A stretch of 30,159 nucleotides of DNA, taken from the NCBI GenBank assembly GCA_001577185.1, contig LSCM01000003.1, positions 1-30,159 of the forward strand, given 5' to 3'. The notes beneath the pieces were generated by a model, which was not told the origin of the DNA, made no database searches, and worked only from the letters and a program-made list of their open reading frames with translations. Origin of the DNA: Cloacimonetes bacterium TCS62. Lineage in GTDB: Bacteria > Cloacimonadota > Cloacimonadia > Cloacimonadales > TCS61. A program made the position numbers and the translations under genes. Below are positions 1 through 8,542 of this stretch, piece after piece. Every line of letters starts with the position of its first letter. The stretch's first letter is position 1.

Positions 1-572
1 TTGGTCGCATGAAAGACCTACCTCCAACGTTTGGAACAGCTTTTATTAAGGAACTAAGAACAATTCCGGCAAAAATTAGTAAGATATTAGAAAAAAATGA
101 TGACATAAAGAATATCGCTCAAACAATAAAAGATGCTGATAATGCTTTATATTTAGGGAGAGGAGTAAACTATCCAGTTGCATTAGAAGGTGCATTAAAA
201 TTAAAAGAAATATCATATATCCATGCTGAAGGATATCCTGCGGCGGAGATGAAACATGGGCCAATCGCATTGATCGATGAAAATATGCCTATCATAGCCA
301 TTGCTCCGGATGACGCAATTTATGAAAAGATATTTTCAAATCTGGAAGAAGTTAAAGCACGTAATGGGAAAATAATCTCGATCGCAACAGAAGGTGATCA
401 AAGATTGCAGGAAATTTCTGAGAATGTTATCTATATTCCAAAAACAATTCATACATTGCAACCGTTATTATCCGTTATACCATTGCAGCTACTTGCTTAC
501 CATGTTGCAAAGATGAGAGGATTGGATGTAGACCAACCTCGCAATTTAGCAAAGAGTGTTACAGTTGAGTAA
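1..572 (+). CDS. glmS: Glucosamine-6-phosphate synthase (isomerising), C-terminal part
   Basis: This is the C-terminal sugar isomerase (SIS) half of glutamine:fructose-6-phosphate aminotransferase, which makes glucosamine-6-phosphate for peptidoglycan and lipopolysaccharide precursors. The open frame runs in from the window edge (codons begin at base 3), so the methionine at base 9 is internal and the N-terminal glutaminase domain lies outside. Family hallmarks are visible: the LGRGVNYPVALEGALKLKE stretch of the second SIS domain, then AEGYPAAEMKHGP, and the nearly invariant C-terminus DQPRNLAKSVTVE. About 189 residues of a usual ~600 are present, and nothing looks damaged. recO follows after 38 bases. 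The identification is secure. Confidence 0.97.
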   Translation, partial: GRMKDLPPTFGTAFIKELRTIPAKISKILEKNDDIKNIAQTIKDADNALYLGRGVNYPVALEGALKLKEISYIHAEGYPAAEMKHGPIALIDENMPIIAIAPDDAIYEKIFSNLEEVKARNGKIISIATEGDQRLQEISENVIYIPKTIHTLQPLLSVIPLQLLAYHVAKMRGLDVDQPRNLAKSVTVE

Positions 573-610
573 AGATTATTAAATTCTTAAAAAACATATA
601 TTAAATTTTT

Positions 611-1363
611 ATGAATAAAAAGACAAGAAGTGTAAAAGTTAATGGAATTATTTTAAGGAAGACAAAACATCGTGAGACAAGCCTCATCTTGGATGTTTTA
701 ACAAAAGAACTGGGTAAAATACCAATAATTGCTAAGGGAGTTCGGAAGGAAAAAAATAAGAATCAAGGTCTTTTTAATGTTTTGTATGAGCTAGAGCTCT
801 CACTTTATAAAAATCCTAATTCCGACTGGTACATTTTAAAATTGGCAGATTTGATTAAATCACACACATATACTCAAGATTTTGAAGTTACAATATTAAT
901 GCAAGCAGCTATAGAGATCTATCGACAGATCATAATTCCAGAAGATGATATAAAAGAGCTATACAAGCTTTTACAAGTCTACTTAAACTATATTAAAACA
1001 GTTGATAAAAACAAGGTCGCTATCTTTTGGCGATTCTTGCTAAGACTTTTTCTAATAGTAGGTATTGATTTCAATCTTAGCAATTGTATTAATTGTAATA
1101 AACCTAAGGAATATTTCGCGTATTTTCCACAAAAACATGGATTTATTTGTGACAAATGTTATCGATCTGTTTACGAAGATTTTGTTTTCATACTATCAGA
1201 AGATGAAAAATTTATTTTCTCCAATTTAGAGAAGATTGGAAATTTGCTGGATGAACTTGCATTATCAAGATCAACAATTTCACAAGTTAATAGAATTTTC
1301 CTAACTCACTTATCAGAGCATTTTCACAAGAATTTCTACTTAAGAAGTTTGGAGCATTATTGA
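611..1363 (+). CDS. recO: DNA repair protein RecO
   Basis: RecO acts with RecR (and RecF) in the RecFOR pathway, loading RecA on gapped single-stranded DNA and annealing complementary strands. The 250-residue length is typical. The N-terminal OB-fold shows the usual pattern (VNGIILRKTKHRETSLILDVLT, residues 10-31, then AKGVRK at 41-46). A four-cysteine zinc finger follows at C159/C162 and C180/C183, as in many bacterial RecO proteins. No Shine-Dalgarno sequence precedes the ATG; the upstream bases are almost all A and T. The gene is 38 bases behind glmS and could be cotranscribed with it. A 240-base AT-rich gap follows before apbE. Confidence 0.93.
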   Translation: MNKKTRSVKVNGIILRKTKHRETSLILDVLTKELGKIPIIAKGVRKEKNKNQGLFNVLYELELSLYKNPNSDWYILKLADLIKSHTYTQDFEVTILMQAAIEIYRQIIIPEDDIKELYKLLQVYLNYIKTVDKNKVAIFWRFLLRLFLIVGIDFNLSNCINCNKPKEYFAYFPQKHGFICDKCYRSVYEDFVFILSEDEKFIFSNLEKIGNLLDELALSRSTISQVNRIFLTHLSEHFHKNFYLRSLEHY

Positions 1364-1566
1364 TATATTGAAAAGTTATTCATCCTTTATATGACTTATC
1401 GAAAATTTGAAAATAATGATGATTTGAGCAACTACTAAATTTCATAAAACAATTACTAAATACTAAAATTCTATATCGATTTTGTTTTGAAATTAAAAAA
1501 TATCGCATACCATTAATTTACGTTTTAAGTACAAAGATTTTATTAAGTCTATATACACCATAACAA

Positions 1567-1595
1567 TTGACAAACCTACTATCGATTTTTTTATT
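1567..1595 (+). promoter_or_regulatory. Candidate sigma-70 promoter of the apbE operon
   Basis: A perfect -35 TTGACA at 1567-1572 is followed after 17 bases by TTTATT at 1590-1595, which matches the -10 consensus at four of six positions. It lies in the 240-base gap before apbE, where I otherwise see only AT-rich sequence. If used, transcription would start at about 1602, almost on the ATG at 1604, giving a leaderless or near-leaderless mRNA. That agrees with the absence of a Shine-Dalgarno sequence before apbE, but AT-rich DNA gives such matches by chance. Confidence 0.3.
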
Positions 1596-1603
1596 GTTCA
1601 GAA

Positions 1604-2644
1604 ATGAAAAGAAAAGATATAATTAATCTTGCTTTATTCGCATTAATATTCGGATTTGCATTATATCGTTATGTCAATAAAGAGATCGTTGTGATTCGAT
1701 CTGAATTTTTAATGGACACAATAGTAGAGATAAAAGGTACTAGTGCTCAAAATAATGTTGAGAGTATCATTGATAGCACGTTCAAACTAATGGAATCGTA
1801 TGAGAAACAATATTCATATTTCGATTCTACAAGTAATATCTATAGATTTAATCACTCTGAAAGTGAATACTTAAAGTTAGATGATGATCTGCTACAGATG
1901 TTAAATTTGAGTAACGAATTATTCTATAATACAGATTCTTTGTATGATGTTTCTATAGGTCCTTTGTCTGATTTATGGAATTTTAGTAGAAAAGAAATTC
2001 CTGCAGATGCATCGATTGCAACTGCTTTAAAACGGGTTGGTTTTGATAAATTACAAATTGGAAATAAAAAAATATTCAAACCATCAAAAATGAAATTAAA
2101 TTTTGGGAGTTTAGTTAAGGGATTCATAGTGGATAAAGCGGTGGAATACCTGAAATCCAAAGATATTTACGCTGGTTATGTCAATGCTGGTGGGGATATG
2201 AGATTGTTTAATCTAAAGACTGACCTTAAGATCGGTATTCAACATCCACGCAAAAATAAGAATAAGCTAGTCGGTGTACTTTCACTGCAGGATAATGCTG
2301 TTGTAACTTCTGGAGATTATGAACGGTACTTTGTTCAAAATGGTCGACGTTATCATCACATAATTAATCCGAAAACTGGTTATCCGCACAAGAACACAAT
2401 ATCGGTTACCGTAATTTCTGAAAAAGCATTGCTAGGGGACGCTTATTCTACAGCACTGTTTTTACTGAATCCACAAAAGGCAATAAGTTTGGCGAATAAG
2501 ATTGTAAACTTAGAAGCATTTATAATATTTGAAGATGATGAACAATTAAGTTCAATTTGCACAGAAGGATTTGAAAAATATGTAGATAAATGGGAAACTT
2601 CTGATGTTAAGCCATGTATTAGTAATATAAATAATGTAAATTGA
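1604..2644 (+). CDS. apbE: FAD:protein FMN transferase, ApbE family
   Basis: ApbE transfers FMN from FAD to a threonine of target flavoproteins (NqrB/C, RnfG/D and similar extracytoplasmic proteins) on the outer face of the inner membrane. The 346-residue protein starts with a basic N-terminus and one hydrophobic segment (residues about 7-23), a signal or membrane anchor; I see no lipobox cysteine. Family motifs appear in order: MDTIVEIKG (37-45), YSYFDSTSNIYRFN (70-83), a KGFIVD motif (172-177, with Asn166 where many members have Asp), NAGGD (194-198), SGDYER (236-241), HHIINPKTGYP (251-261) and the GDAYSTALF metal/FAD motif (278-286). It begins a tight operon. No flavinylated partner is in the window, so its target (Rnf, Nqr or another) is unknown. 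Confidence 0.94.
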   Translation: MKRKDIINLALFALIFGFALYRYVNKEIVVIRSEFLMDTIVEIKGTSAQNNVESIIDSTFKLMESYEKQYSYFDSTSNIYRFNHSESEYLKLDDDLLQMLNLSNELFYNTDSLYDVSIGPLSDLWNFSRKEIPADASIATALKRVGFDKLQIGNKKIFKPSKMKLNFGSLVKGFIVDKAVEYLKSKDIYAGYVNAGGDMRLFNLKTDLKIGIQHPRKNKNKLVGVLSLQDNAVVTSGDYERYFVQNGRRYHHIINPKTGYPHKNTISVTVISEKALLGDAYSTALFLLNPQKAISLANKIVNLEAFIIFEDDEQLSSICTEGFEKYVDKWETSDVKPCISNINNVN

Positions 2645-2652
2645 GGGTTATA

Positions 2653-3432
2653 ATGAAAAGTAAAGTAGATATCCAAAATTTAGAGGACGAAAGAAATGTG
2701 ATGATCAATAAAGTGGGAGTGAAGGATGTTCGTTATCCTATTATAGTGGATGATAGAGAAAATGGTACTCAGAATACTATAGCGGATCTCGATATATTCG
2801 TTGAGTTACCACACAATCATCGTGGTACCCATATGAGTAGATTTTTAGAAGTTCTTAATCATTTTCATAAAGAAAATTTTATTGGGAACCTGAAAGAATT
2901 TCTAAGAGAAGTTAAATTGGAACTCAATGCCGATGCATCGTACGTAAATATTTCATTTCCGTATTTTATTAAAAAGATAGCACCTGTATCTAAAACCAGT
3001 TCACAAATGTCATATAATTGTTTTTTTTCAGCTTCTTTAAACAAAGCTTATAACATGATCATAGGCGTAGAAGTACCTGTGACTACTCTATGCCCTTGTT
3101 CAAAGGAAATAAGTGATCATGGAGCTCATAGTCAAAGATCCCAAGTAATGGTTATGCTCAAATATAATGGTTTTATATGGTTGGAAGAGATCATTGAATT
3201 GATTGAAGCTTCCGCTAGTAGTGAAGTTTATTCTCTCCTAAAAAGAGAAGATGAAAAATACGTTACTGAGAAAGCATATAACAATCCTAGGTTTGTTGAA
3301 GATATTGTGAGAGAAGTTACATTGAAATTACGCGATGATGAACGTATAACTTGGTTCAAAGTAGAATCGGAGAATTATGAATCAATCCATAATCACAGTG
3401 CTTATGCTTGTGTGATTCAAGAGCAGGAATAA
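2653..3432 (+). CDS. folE2: GTP cyclohydrolase FolE2 (type IB)
   Basis: FolE2 converts GTP to 7,8-dihydroneopterin triphosphate, the first step of folate synthesis (and of queuosine synthesis where present). It is the metal-flexible alternative to FolE. From the ATG at 2653 the protein has 259 residues, the family's usual length. Visible hallmarks are HRGTHMSRF (56-64), the metal-site segment TTLCPCSKEISDHGAHSQRS with C147 and H159, E201 in the following acidic segment, and YNNPRFVEDIVRE (209-221). I chose this start over an in-frame TTG at 2641 because a GAGGG ribosome site at 2643-2647 fits the ATG and overlaps the TTG. No other folate gene is nearby. Its stop overlaps the next start (TAATG). 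Confidence 0.94.
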   Translation: MKSKVDIQNLEDERNVMINKVGVKDVRYPIIVDDRENGTQNTIADLDIFVELPHNHRGTHMSRFLEVLNHFHKENFIGNLKEFLREVKLELNADASYVNISFPYFIKKIAPVSKTSSQMSYNCFFSASLNKAYNMIIGVEVPVTTLCPCSKEISDHGAHSQRSQVMVMLKYNGFIWLEEIIELIEASASSEVYSLLKREDEKYVTEKAYNNPRFVEDIVREVTLKLRDDERITWFKVESENYESIHNHSAYACVIQEQE

Positions 3433-5960
3433 TGCAAACAACTTATTTTATTCTTGATAATGGCTTCAAAGTGATTCAGGCAACTGATCGTTCCAATCCA
3501 TTAATAAGTTTACAGTTATATGTACAAATGGGATCTGCCTGGGAGAATCAGAATGAAGCGGGTTTTACTCATTTTTTGGAGCATTTGATCTTTAAATCTA
3601 CAAAGGAATTTGCAGATAATTCTATCATGGAATATATAAACGATCTGGGAGGAAATATCAATGCGTATACAGAATATGACTCTACTTGCATTTATATTAC
3701 TATTCCTGCAAAATATATCGATGAAGGCTTATATACGCTATCTCAACTATCCAGATTTGCTGAGTTTAGTGATTCAGAATTTCAATTTGAAAAGAAGGTT
3801 GTCTTAGAAGAATTAAAAGAATATAAGAATAATCCAGAAGAAGATTTTTTAGATATGATAACTGAAAATTATTTTTCAACTAATCCATATAGAAATCCAA
3901 TTATTGGTAATGAAAATACTATCACTAATGCTTCGATGAAGAATTTACGTAAGTTTTATCATAAATACTATTCTCCTCGAAACTGTTTTTTGATCATAAC
4001 AGGAGATTTTGAAAAAGATTCTTTAAAGCAAAAAGTCGAAGAACATTTTGCTGAATGGAATGATATTAAAGTAACTAAACGAGAAAGAACAATTCATGAT
4101 TTTCCTAAAAAAGCTGAATTCAGATTCTTTAAAAAGAAAATTTCAAAAGATTTTTTAGCATTTGTACTTCCGGATCTGTCAGATTATGATGAAGAAGCAT
4201 ATCCTATGTCGGTTATTACAAAGGTGTTTGCAACTGGTAAAAATTCTAGATTATACGATAGATTATTTACCGAAGAGAAGCTTATCGATGCTATCAGAGT
4301 TCATTCGTTCAGTGGAATTAATGATGGAGCTTCTGTGATAACGATCATGGTCAGAAATAATACGAAACTTACTAAAATTATTGCGATCTTTTTAGAAGAA
4401 CTAAAGCAATTCTTTCTGCATGGTATTAACCAGAATGAGATGGATGAACATATACAGGAGTTACTCTATTTTCATAAGTATTCTTCTGAATATATGGAGT
4501 CCTATGCTTTTAGCTTGGGAAATGAAGAACTGACTCTTGGTTTTGAAGAATTTTACAAATATCCTGAACAGATGAAAAAATTAACGAGATCTCAGATAAA
4601 TAATACAATTAAAAAATATTTTCATTTGAAATATTTACATATATACCATTGTGGGAAAAATACTATTTCAGAAAATAATATAAAAAAGTATTTAGCAGAA
4701 GAATATACATTACAACCAAAGGTAAAAGTAAACCAAAATTATTATGAAACTAAACTCGATAATGGCTTGAGGATCATGTTCAAGAAAGTAATCGGTAAAC
4801 CAACAGTGGGAGTGTCATTATCAAGTAATGTATCACAGCTAAATGAGGATGAAAAGAATAGAGGGACAAATTTATTAACCAGTAGTCTTTTGTTGTACGG
4901 AAATAAAAAAAGAACTTATAAACAATTAATAAATTACTGTACATCGAATGGTATTAATTTCGGTATCAATGCTGCAAGTGAAACAACTACAATTCGTGCA
5001 AAGTGTTTTTCTGAGAATCTACCAATAACTTTAGAGTTGATATCGGATGTTGTTTTACATCCAGGTTTCCCAAAGGAAGAATTACAGCATTTAAAGCAAT
5101 CGTATAAAAATAACTTGGATCGCACAAAAGATTATCCTGAGCATTATGCAAATTTTTTATGGAAGCGAATGTTCTTTGGTAAGAATAGTAACTTGATCAA
5201 TCGAGAGGGCTCTAAAACATCATTAAATAAAATTACAAGTAAACGAATAAAACAATGGTATTCACAATACTATCAACCAGAAAACATGGTTCTTGCTATT
5301 GTTGGAGATTTTAATTTTGATAAAGCGTTGTTTATTGCTCAGAAACAATTTAGATTTCCAGATCATGAATTTGATAGATCCGCACAGGAAGCAATAATAA
5401 AATCATCACCCAAAAAAATCTTAAAGACGAAAACAGGTTCTGATCAAGCTATAATAAATTTAGGTGGTTGGGCTTGTAGTGCCTCTGACAAAGAAAAGAA
5501 TACTGCTTTTCATGTTCTTAGTCAAATTTTAGGTGGAGATGCCAATTCGATCTTATTTCGTGAATTAAGAGAAAAACGTGGTCTAGCATATTCAGTTAAT
5601 TGTAGTTTTACTTCTACATTTGACCACGGATATTGGCACTTAACTACAGTAGTTGATAGAAGTAATCAGCAAATTACCCTGAAATTGATATTTTCCATTT
5701 TAGATCAAATTAAAGAGAATGGAATATCAGAGAAGGACTTAATTAGAACTAAGAATTTCATCCGTGGCCAAAGATTGATCAACGAAGAAAGTGTATCGAG
5801 CCAAGCTCAAGTACTTTCGGTACTAGAGTCTATAGGCCTGGGCTATCAATATTATCAAAAAAGGGATGAAAGACTAAATAGGGTTGATATCGACATTTTA
5901 CATGAACTATCAAAAGAATATTTTGATATAAACAACTTATTTATTCATATTTTATCTTAG
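3432..5960 (+). CDS. M16 (insulinase/pitrilysin) family zinc protease, two-module
   Basis: This is a clamshell M16 metallopeptidase of 842 residues with two homologous halves in one chain. The first half has the inverted zinc motif HxxEH (H47, E50, H51) and a downstream glutamate in VVLEELKEYKNNPEED that supplies the third ligand. The second half begins near residue 438 (YYETKLDNGLRIMFKK) and lacks HxxEH, as expected for the non-catalytic half, but keeps the Arg/Tyr substrate-binding segment RELREKRGLAYSV. No signal peptide is visible at this start, so a cytoplasmic role is possible; many relatives are periplasmic. The ATG at 3432 overlaps the folE2 stop by one base and has a CAGGAA ribosome site; an upstream in-frame TTG at 3408 is less likely. 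The substrate is unknown. Confidence 0.9.
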   Translation: MQTTYFILDNGFKVIQATDRSNPLISLQLYVQMGSAWENQNEAGFTHFLEHLIFKSTKEFADNSIMEYINDLGGNINAYTEYDSTCIYITIPAKYIDEGLYTLSQLSRFAEFSDSEFQFEKKVVLEELKEYKNNPEEDFLDMITENYFSTNPYRNPIIGNENTITNASMKNLRKFYHKYYSPRNCFLIITGDFEKDSLKQKVEEHFAEWNDIKVTKRERTIHDFPKKAEFRFFKKKISKDFLAFVLPDLSDYDEEAYPMSVITKVFATGKNSRLYDRLFTEEKLIDAIRVHSFSGINDGASVITIMVRNNTKLTKIIAIFLEELKQFFLHGINQNEMDEHIQELLYFHKYSSEYMESYAFSLGNEELTLGFEEFYKYPEQMKKLTRSQINNTIKKYFHLKYLHIYHCGKNTISENNIKKYLAEEYTLQPKVKVNQNYYETKLDNGLRIMFKKVIGKPTVGVSLSSNVSQLNEDEKNRGTNLLTSSLLLYGNKKRTYKQLINYCTSNGINFGINAASETTTIRAKCFSENLPITLELISDVVLHPGFPKEELQHLKQSYKNNLDRTKDYPEHYANFLWKRMFFGKNSNLINREGSKTSLNKITSKRIKQWYSQYYQPENMVLAIVGDFNFDKALFIAQKQFRFPDHEFDRSAQEAIIKSSPKKILKTKTGSDQAIINLGGWACSASDKEKNTAFHVLSQILGGDANSILFRELREKRGLAYSVNCSFTSTFDHGYWHLTTVVDRSNQQITLKLIFSILDQIKENGISEKDLIRTKNFIRGQRLINEESVSSQAQVLSVLESIGLGYQYYQKRDERLNRVDIDILHELSKEYFDINNLFIHILS

Positions 5961-5965
5961 AAAAA

Positions 5966-6703
5966 ATGGAAACACAAGTTAAATTTAGTAAAAAGGACAA
6001 AGTTGCAATATTAACTGGAGCTGGAATAAGCGCAGAATCTGGTTTAAAAACATTTCGCGATAATAATGGACTATGGGAAAATCATCCTGTGGAAGAAGTT
6101 GCTACTCCCCAAGGCTTTAATCGAAATCCTAGGTTAGTTTGGAAATTTTATAAACAAAGAGCTTCCCAATTAAAAAAAGTCGAACCGAATCCGGGGCACT
6201 ATGCATTAAAGAAATTGGAAGATTATTTGGAGAACAATTTTAATTTAATCACTCAAAACATAGATGAATTGCATTCTAGAGCTGGGAATAAAAGAATATT
6301 ACATATGCACGGAACATTACAATTCTGTATCTGTACAAAATGTGGTAAAAGATATAAAATGGGGAATATAGACCTGGATGAAGAAATTCCAAAATGTAAG
6401 ACTTGCCGGGCAAAACTTAGGCCTGATATTGTTTGGTTCGGCGAACTACCAAAATATTTAGATGAGATCCAATCAATTATGAAATCAATTAATTATTTCA
6501 TTGTAATCGGTACAAGTGGAGTTGTTTATCCAGCTGCACAGTTGTTGCAAATTGCCAAGCAAAATAGAGTGTATACCATTGGTGTAAATTTAGAAGTTCC
6601 ATTAAATATGAAATATATTGATGAATTTCATCAGGGGAAATCGGGTGAGATATTACCGAAGTTAGTTGAACAGTGGATAAATATAGTTAAAGAGAATAGT
6701 TAA
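5966..6703 (+). CDS. cobB: NAD-dependent protein deacylase, sirtuin (Sir2/CobB) family
   Basis: Sirtuins remove acyl groups from lysine using NAD+, releasing nicotinamide and O-acyl-ADP-ribose. The 245-residue protein has the NAD-binding GAGISAESGLKTFRD segment (18-32), TQNIDELH (97-103), the catalytic histidine in HMHG (H115), two zinc CxxC pairs (C123/C126 and C143/C146) and the GTSG turn. Y62 and R65 form the YxxR pattern that, in SIRT5 and E. coli CobB, binds negatively charged acyl groups. It therefore looks like a class III sirtuin able to remove succinyl or malonyl as well as acetyl groups; the exact specificity is inferred. There is no clear ribosome site before the ATG. It starts 5 bases after the M16 gene and ends 1 base before the dehydratase activase. 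Confidence 0.93.
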   Translation: METQVKFSKKDKVAILTGAGISAESGLKTFRDNNGLWENHPVEEVATPQGFNRNPRLVWKFYKQRASQLKKVEPNPGHYALKKLEDYLENNFNLITQNIDELHSRAGNKRILHMHGTLQFCICTKCGKRYKMGNIDLDEEIPKCKTCRAKLRPDIVWFGELPKYLDEIQSIMKSINYFIVIGTSGVVYPAAQLLQIAKQNRVYTIGVNLEVPLNMKYIDEFHQGKSGEILPKLVEQWINIVKENS

Positions 6704-6704
6704 T

Positions 6705-7472
6705 ATGTATGATATAGGAATAGATTTAGGTTCACGAACATCAAAAATAGTTGTATTAAATAAACAAAGTTTAGTTTATAATAAGATCAACGATACAGGT
6801 GTTAATCCAAAAGAGACTTCAAAAAAATTGTTGCAATCTGCTTTGAAAGACCTCAAGATCGATAAAAATCAAATAAATCATATTTATACTACCGGATATG
6901 GTAGAAATATTGTTCCTTTCTCCGATAAGAGAATCTCAGAGATATCCTGTCATGCTAAAGGTGTTAACCATCTAATTCCAGAAGTAAGAACGATAATAGA
7001 TATCGGTGGACAGGATTCTAAGGTTATTCTAGTTAATAAATCAGGTAGAGTATTGGATTTTGCCATGAATGACAAATGTGCAGCTGGAACTGGTAAATTT
7101 TTGGAAGTTACTGCTACAACTTTAGAAACTACAGTTGACAAATTAGGAGAACTTTCTAATAAATCCACACGTGTGGTAAAGGTGAACAGTACTTGCGTAG
7201 TATTTGCTGAATCGGAGATAATTGGTCTTATCGCTGATGGTAAGAATAAGACAGATATTATTAAAGCTATACATCATTCAATAGCGAAAAGGACAAAAAA
7301 TTTACTAGCTCAATTACACTGGCAGTCACCAGTAATATTTACGGGTGGTGTAGCAAGAAATGAGGGTATGGTTAAAGCAATTTCAGAGATTCTTGATATA
7401 GAGATATTCACGCCGTCTAATTCTGTGATTACTGGTGCTCTTGGTGCTGCACTATTTGCGAGAGAAGGTTGA
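6705..7472 (+). CDS. 2-hydroxyacyl-CoA dehydratase activase (BadF/BcrA/HgdC family ATPase)
   Basis: Proteins of this family are homodimeric ASKHA-fold ATPases carrying one [4Fe-4S] cluster between subunits. They drive an electron from ferredoxin or flavodoxin into a 2-hydroxyacyl-CoA dehydratase. The 255-residue length matches HgdC. The phosphate-binding loops are seen at GIDLGSRTSK (5-14), DIGGQDSKV (99-107) and TGGVARNEG (213-221). The cluster cysteines are C125 in NDKCAAGTGKF and C164 in NSTCVVFAESE. The dehydratase subunits are not in the window, so the partner is unknown; an orphan activase serving a remote dehydratase, or a benzoyl-CoA-type reductase relative, are both possible. It abuts the sirtuin gene and the next gene starts 1 base after its stop. 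Confidence 0.9.
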   Translation: MYDIGIDLGSRTSKIVVLNKQSLVYNKINDTGVNPKETSKKLLQSALKDLKIDKNQINHIYTTGYGRNIVPFSDKRISEISCHAKGVNHLIPEVRTIIDIGGQDSKVILVNKSGRVLDFAMNDKCAAGTGKFLEVTATTLETTVDKLGELSNKSTRVVKVNSTCVVFAESEIIGLIADGKNKTDIIKAIHHSIAKRTKNLLAQLHWQSPVIFTGGVARNEGMVKAISEILDIEIFTPSNSVITGALGAALFAREG

Positions 7473-7473
7473 A

Positions 7474-8460
7474 ATGTTAAATAAAAATTTAAAGCTGTTA
7501 TTTGTTTTGCTTTTATTATGTACTGGAACTACATTTGTAATTGCACAGGCAAATAATAAAGTTCCTGAGAACTTAAATTACAGAATAAATTTGATAAAAT
7601 TTTACCTAGCAGAAGAGGCATACGATAACGTTATTGCTTATTCAGATTCTTCAATAAGTGATTCAACTATGCTAGATTCTCTATATTATTACAAAGCAGA
7701 AGCACTAAATGCCAAACAAAAATGGTATAAAGCAGCATTAAGTTATGCGAATTCACTTTTTCATAGTCCTGGATTTAATAATAAAATAGAAGAGAAATTT
7801 TATGATTCATTAACAGAGCTATCAGCAATTGATGCAATAGAAATTTGTATGTTACTAATTAATCGTATTCAAGACCAAACAAAGTTATCGAATTTTCTTA
7901 AAGTATTAGCAAAAATATATGAAGATCATCATCTATTTGGTGAAGCTATAGATGTTTATAAGACATTAATATCTGATTTTGATTTGAATGATAAAATTTT
8001 TTTTGAAATGAAGATTGCAAAAAATTACATCTATTTAAAAGAATATGATGACGCACTTAACACTTTAGGCATAGTTATTGCAGTAAATGATTCAGCTTAT
8101 GTTAAAGATGCTCTTTATTATCAATATATCGCAAGTTATTCAAAAGAAGATTACAAAACAGCAAAGAAGTCACTAATTAGATTGTATTGTGACTTTCCAG
8201 AGCACGATCATAAAAAGGAGATCTTAACTGGACTTATCGAGTTGTTTGAGAATGAAGATCAATTATTGACCTGCTGGTTTTTAAAACAAGAATTGTTTAA
8301 AATAAGTAGTGAAACAGAAAAAATCAAGATCTTTCAGGAGATATCAAAATTAAAAAGAAAAATATTATCCATTTCACCAGAAATTGACCAATTCAAGAAT
8401 TTCAAACTTAATTTCAAGAAATGTAACAAAAACTTACCAGAAAACAAATTAAATAACTAG
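7474..8460 (+). CDS. Secreted TPR-type protein, function unknown
   Basis: I do not recognise a named family. From the ATG at 7474 (good AGAAGG ribosome site; an upstream in-frame start at 7435 would lie inside the activase gene) the protein has 328 residues. It begins with a clear signal peptide: basic residues, then a leucine-rich core, ending near Ala-Gln-Ala at about residue 26. The cysteine inside the core (LLLLC) does not fit a lipobox, so type I cleavage is more likely. The rest is helical and shows tetratricopeptide-like spacing, for example around LYYYKAEALNAKQKWYKAALSYANS and FGEAIDVYKTLISDF. A periplasmic scaffold or envelope-assembly role is plausible but not shown. It is the last gene of the run that begins at apbE. 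Confidence 0.8.
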   Translation: MLNKNLKLLFVLLLLCTGTTFVIAQANNKVPENLNYRINLIKFYLAEEAYDNVIAYSDSSISDSTMLDSLYYYKAEALNAKQKWYKAALSYANSLFHSPGFNNKIEEKFYDSLTELSAIDAIEICMLLINRIQDQTKLSNFLKVLAKIYEDHHLFGEAIDVYKTLISDFDLNDKIFFEMKIAKNYIYLKEYDDALNTLGIVIAVNDSAYVKDALYYQYIASYSKEDYKTAKKSLIRLYCDFPEHDHKKEILTGLIELFENEDQLLTCWFLKQELFKISSETEKIKIFQEISKLKRKILSISPEIDQFKNFKLNFKKCNKNLPENKLNN

Positions 8461-8542
8461 TTATTTATTATTGACGTTAATGAAGTAGTTTTAAAAATAT
8501 CCTAAATTAAATTTGATAAAAAATATAAATTAAGGAGTAATT

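Noticed and set aside
3408..3431. TTG start that would lengthen the M16 protease by 8 residues.
   Set aside because: It lies inside folE2, whereas the TAATG junction with a ribosome site gives a normal family N-terminus.
7474..7560. Lipoprotein signal in the TPR protein (LLLLC).
   Set aside because: The residues before the cysteine do not fit a lipobox, and a standard cleavage site follows at Ala-Gln-Ala.
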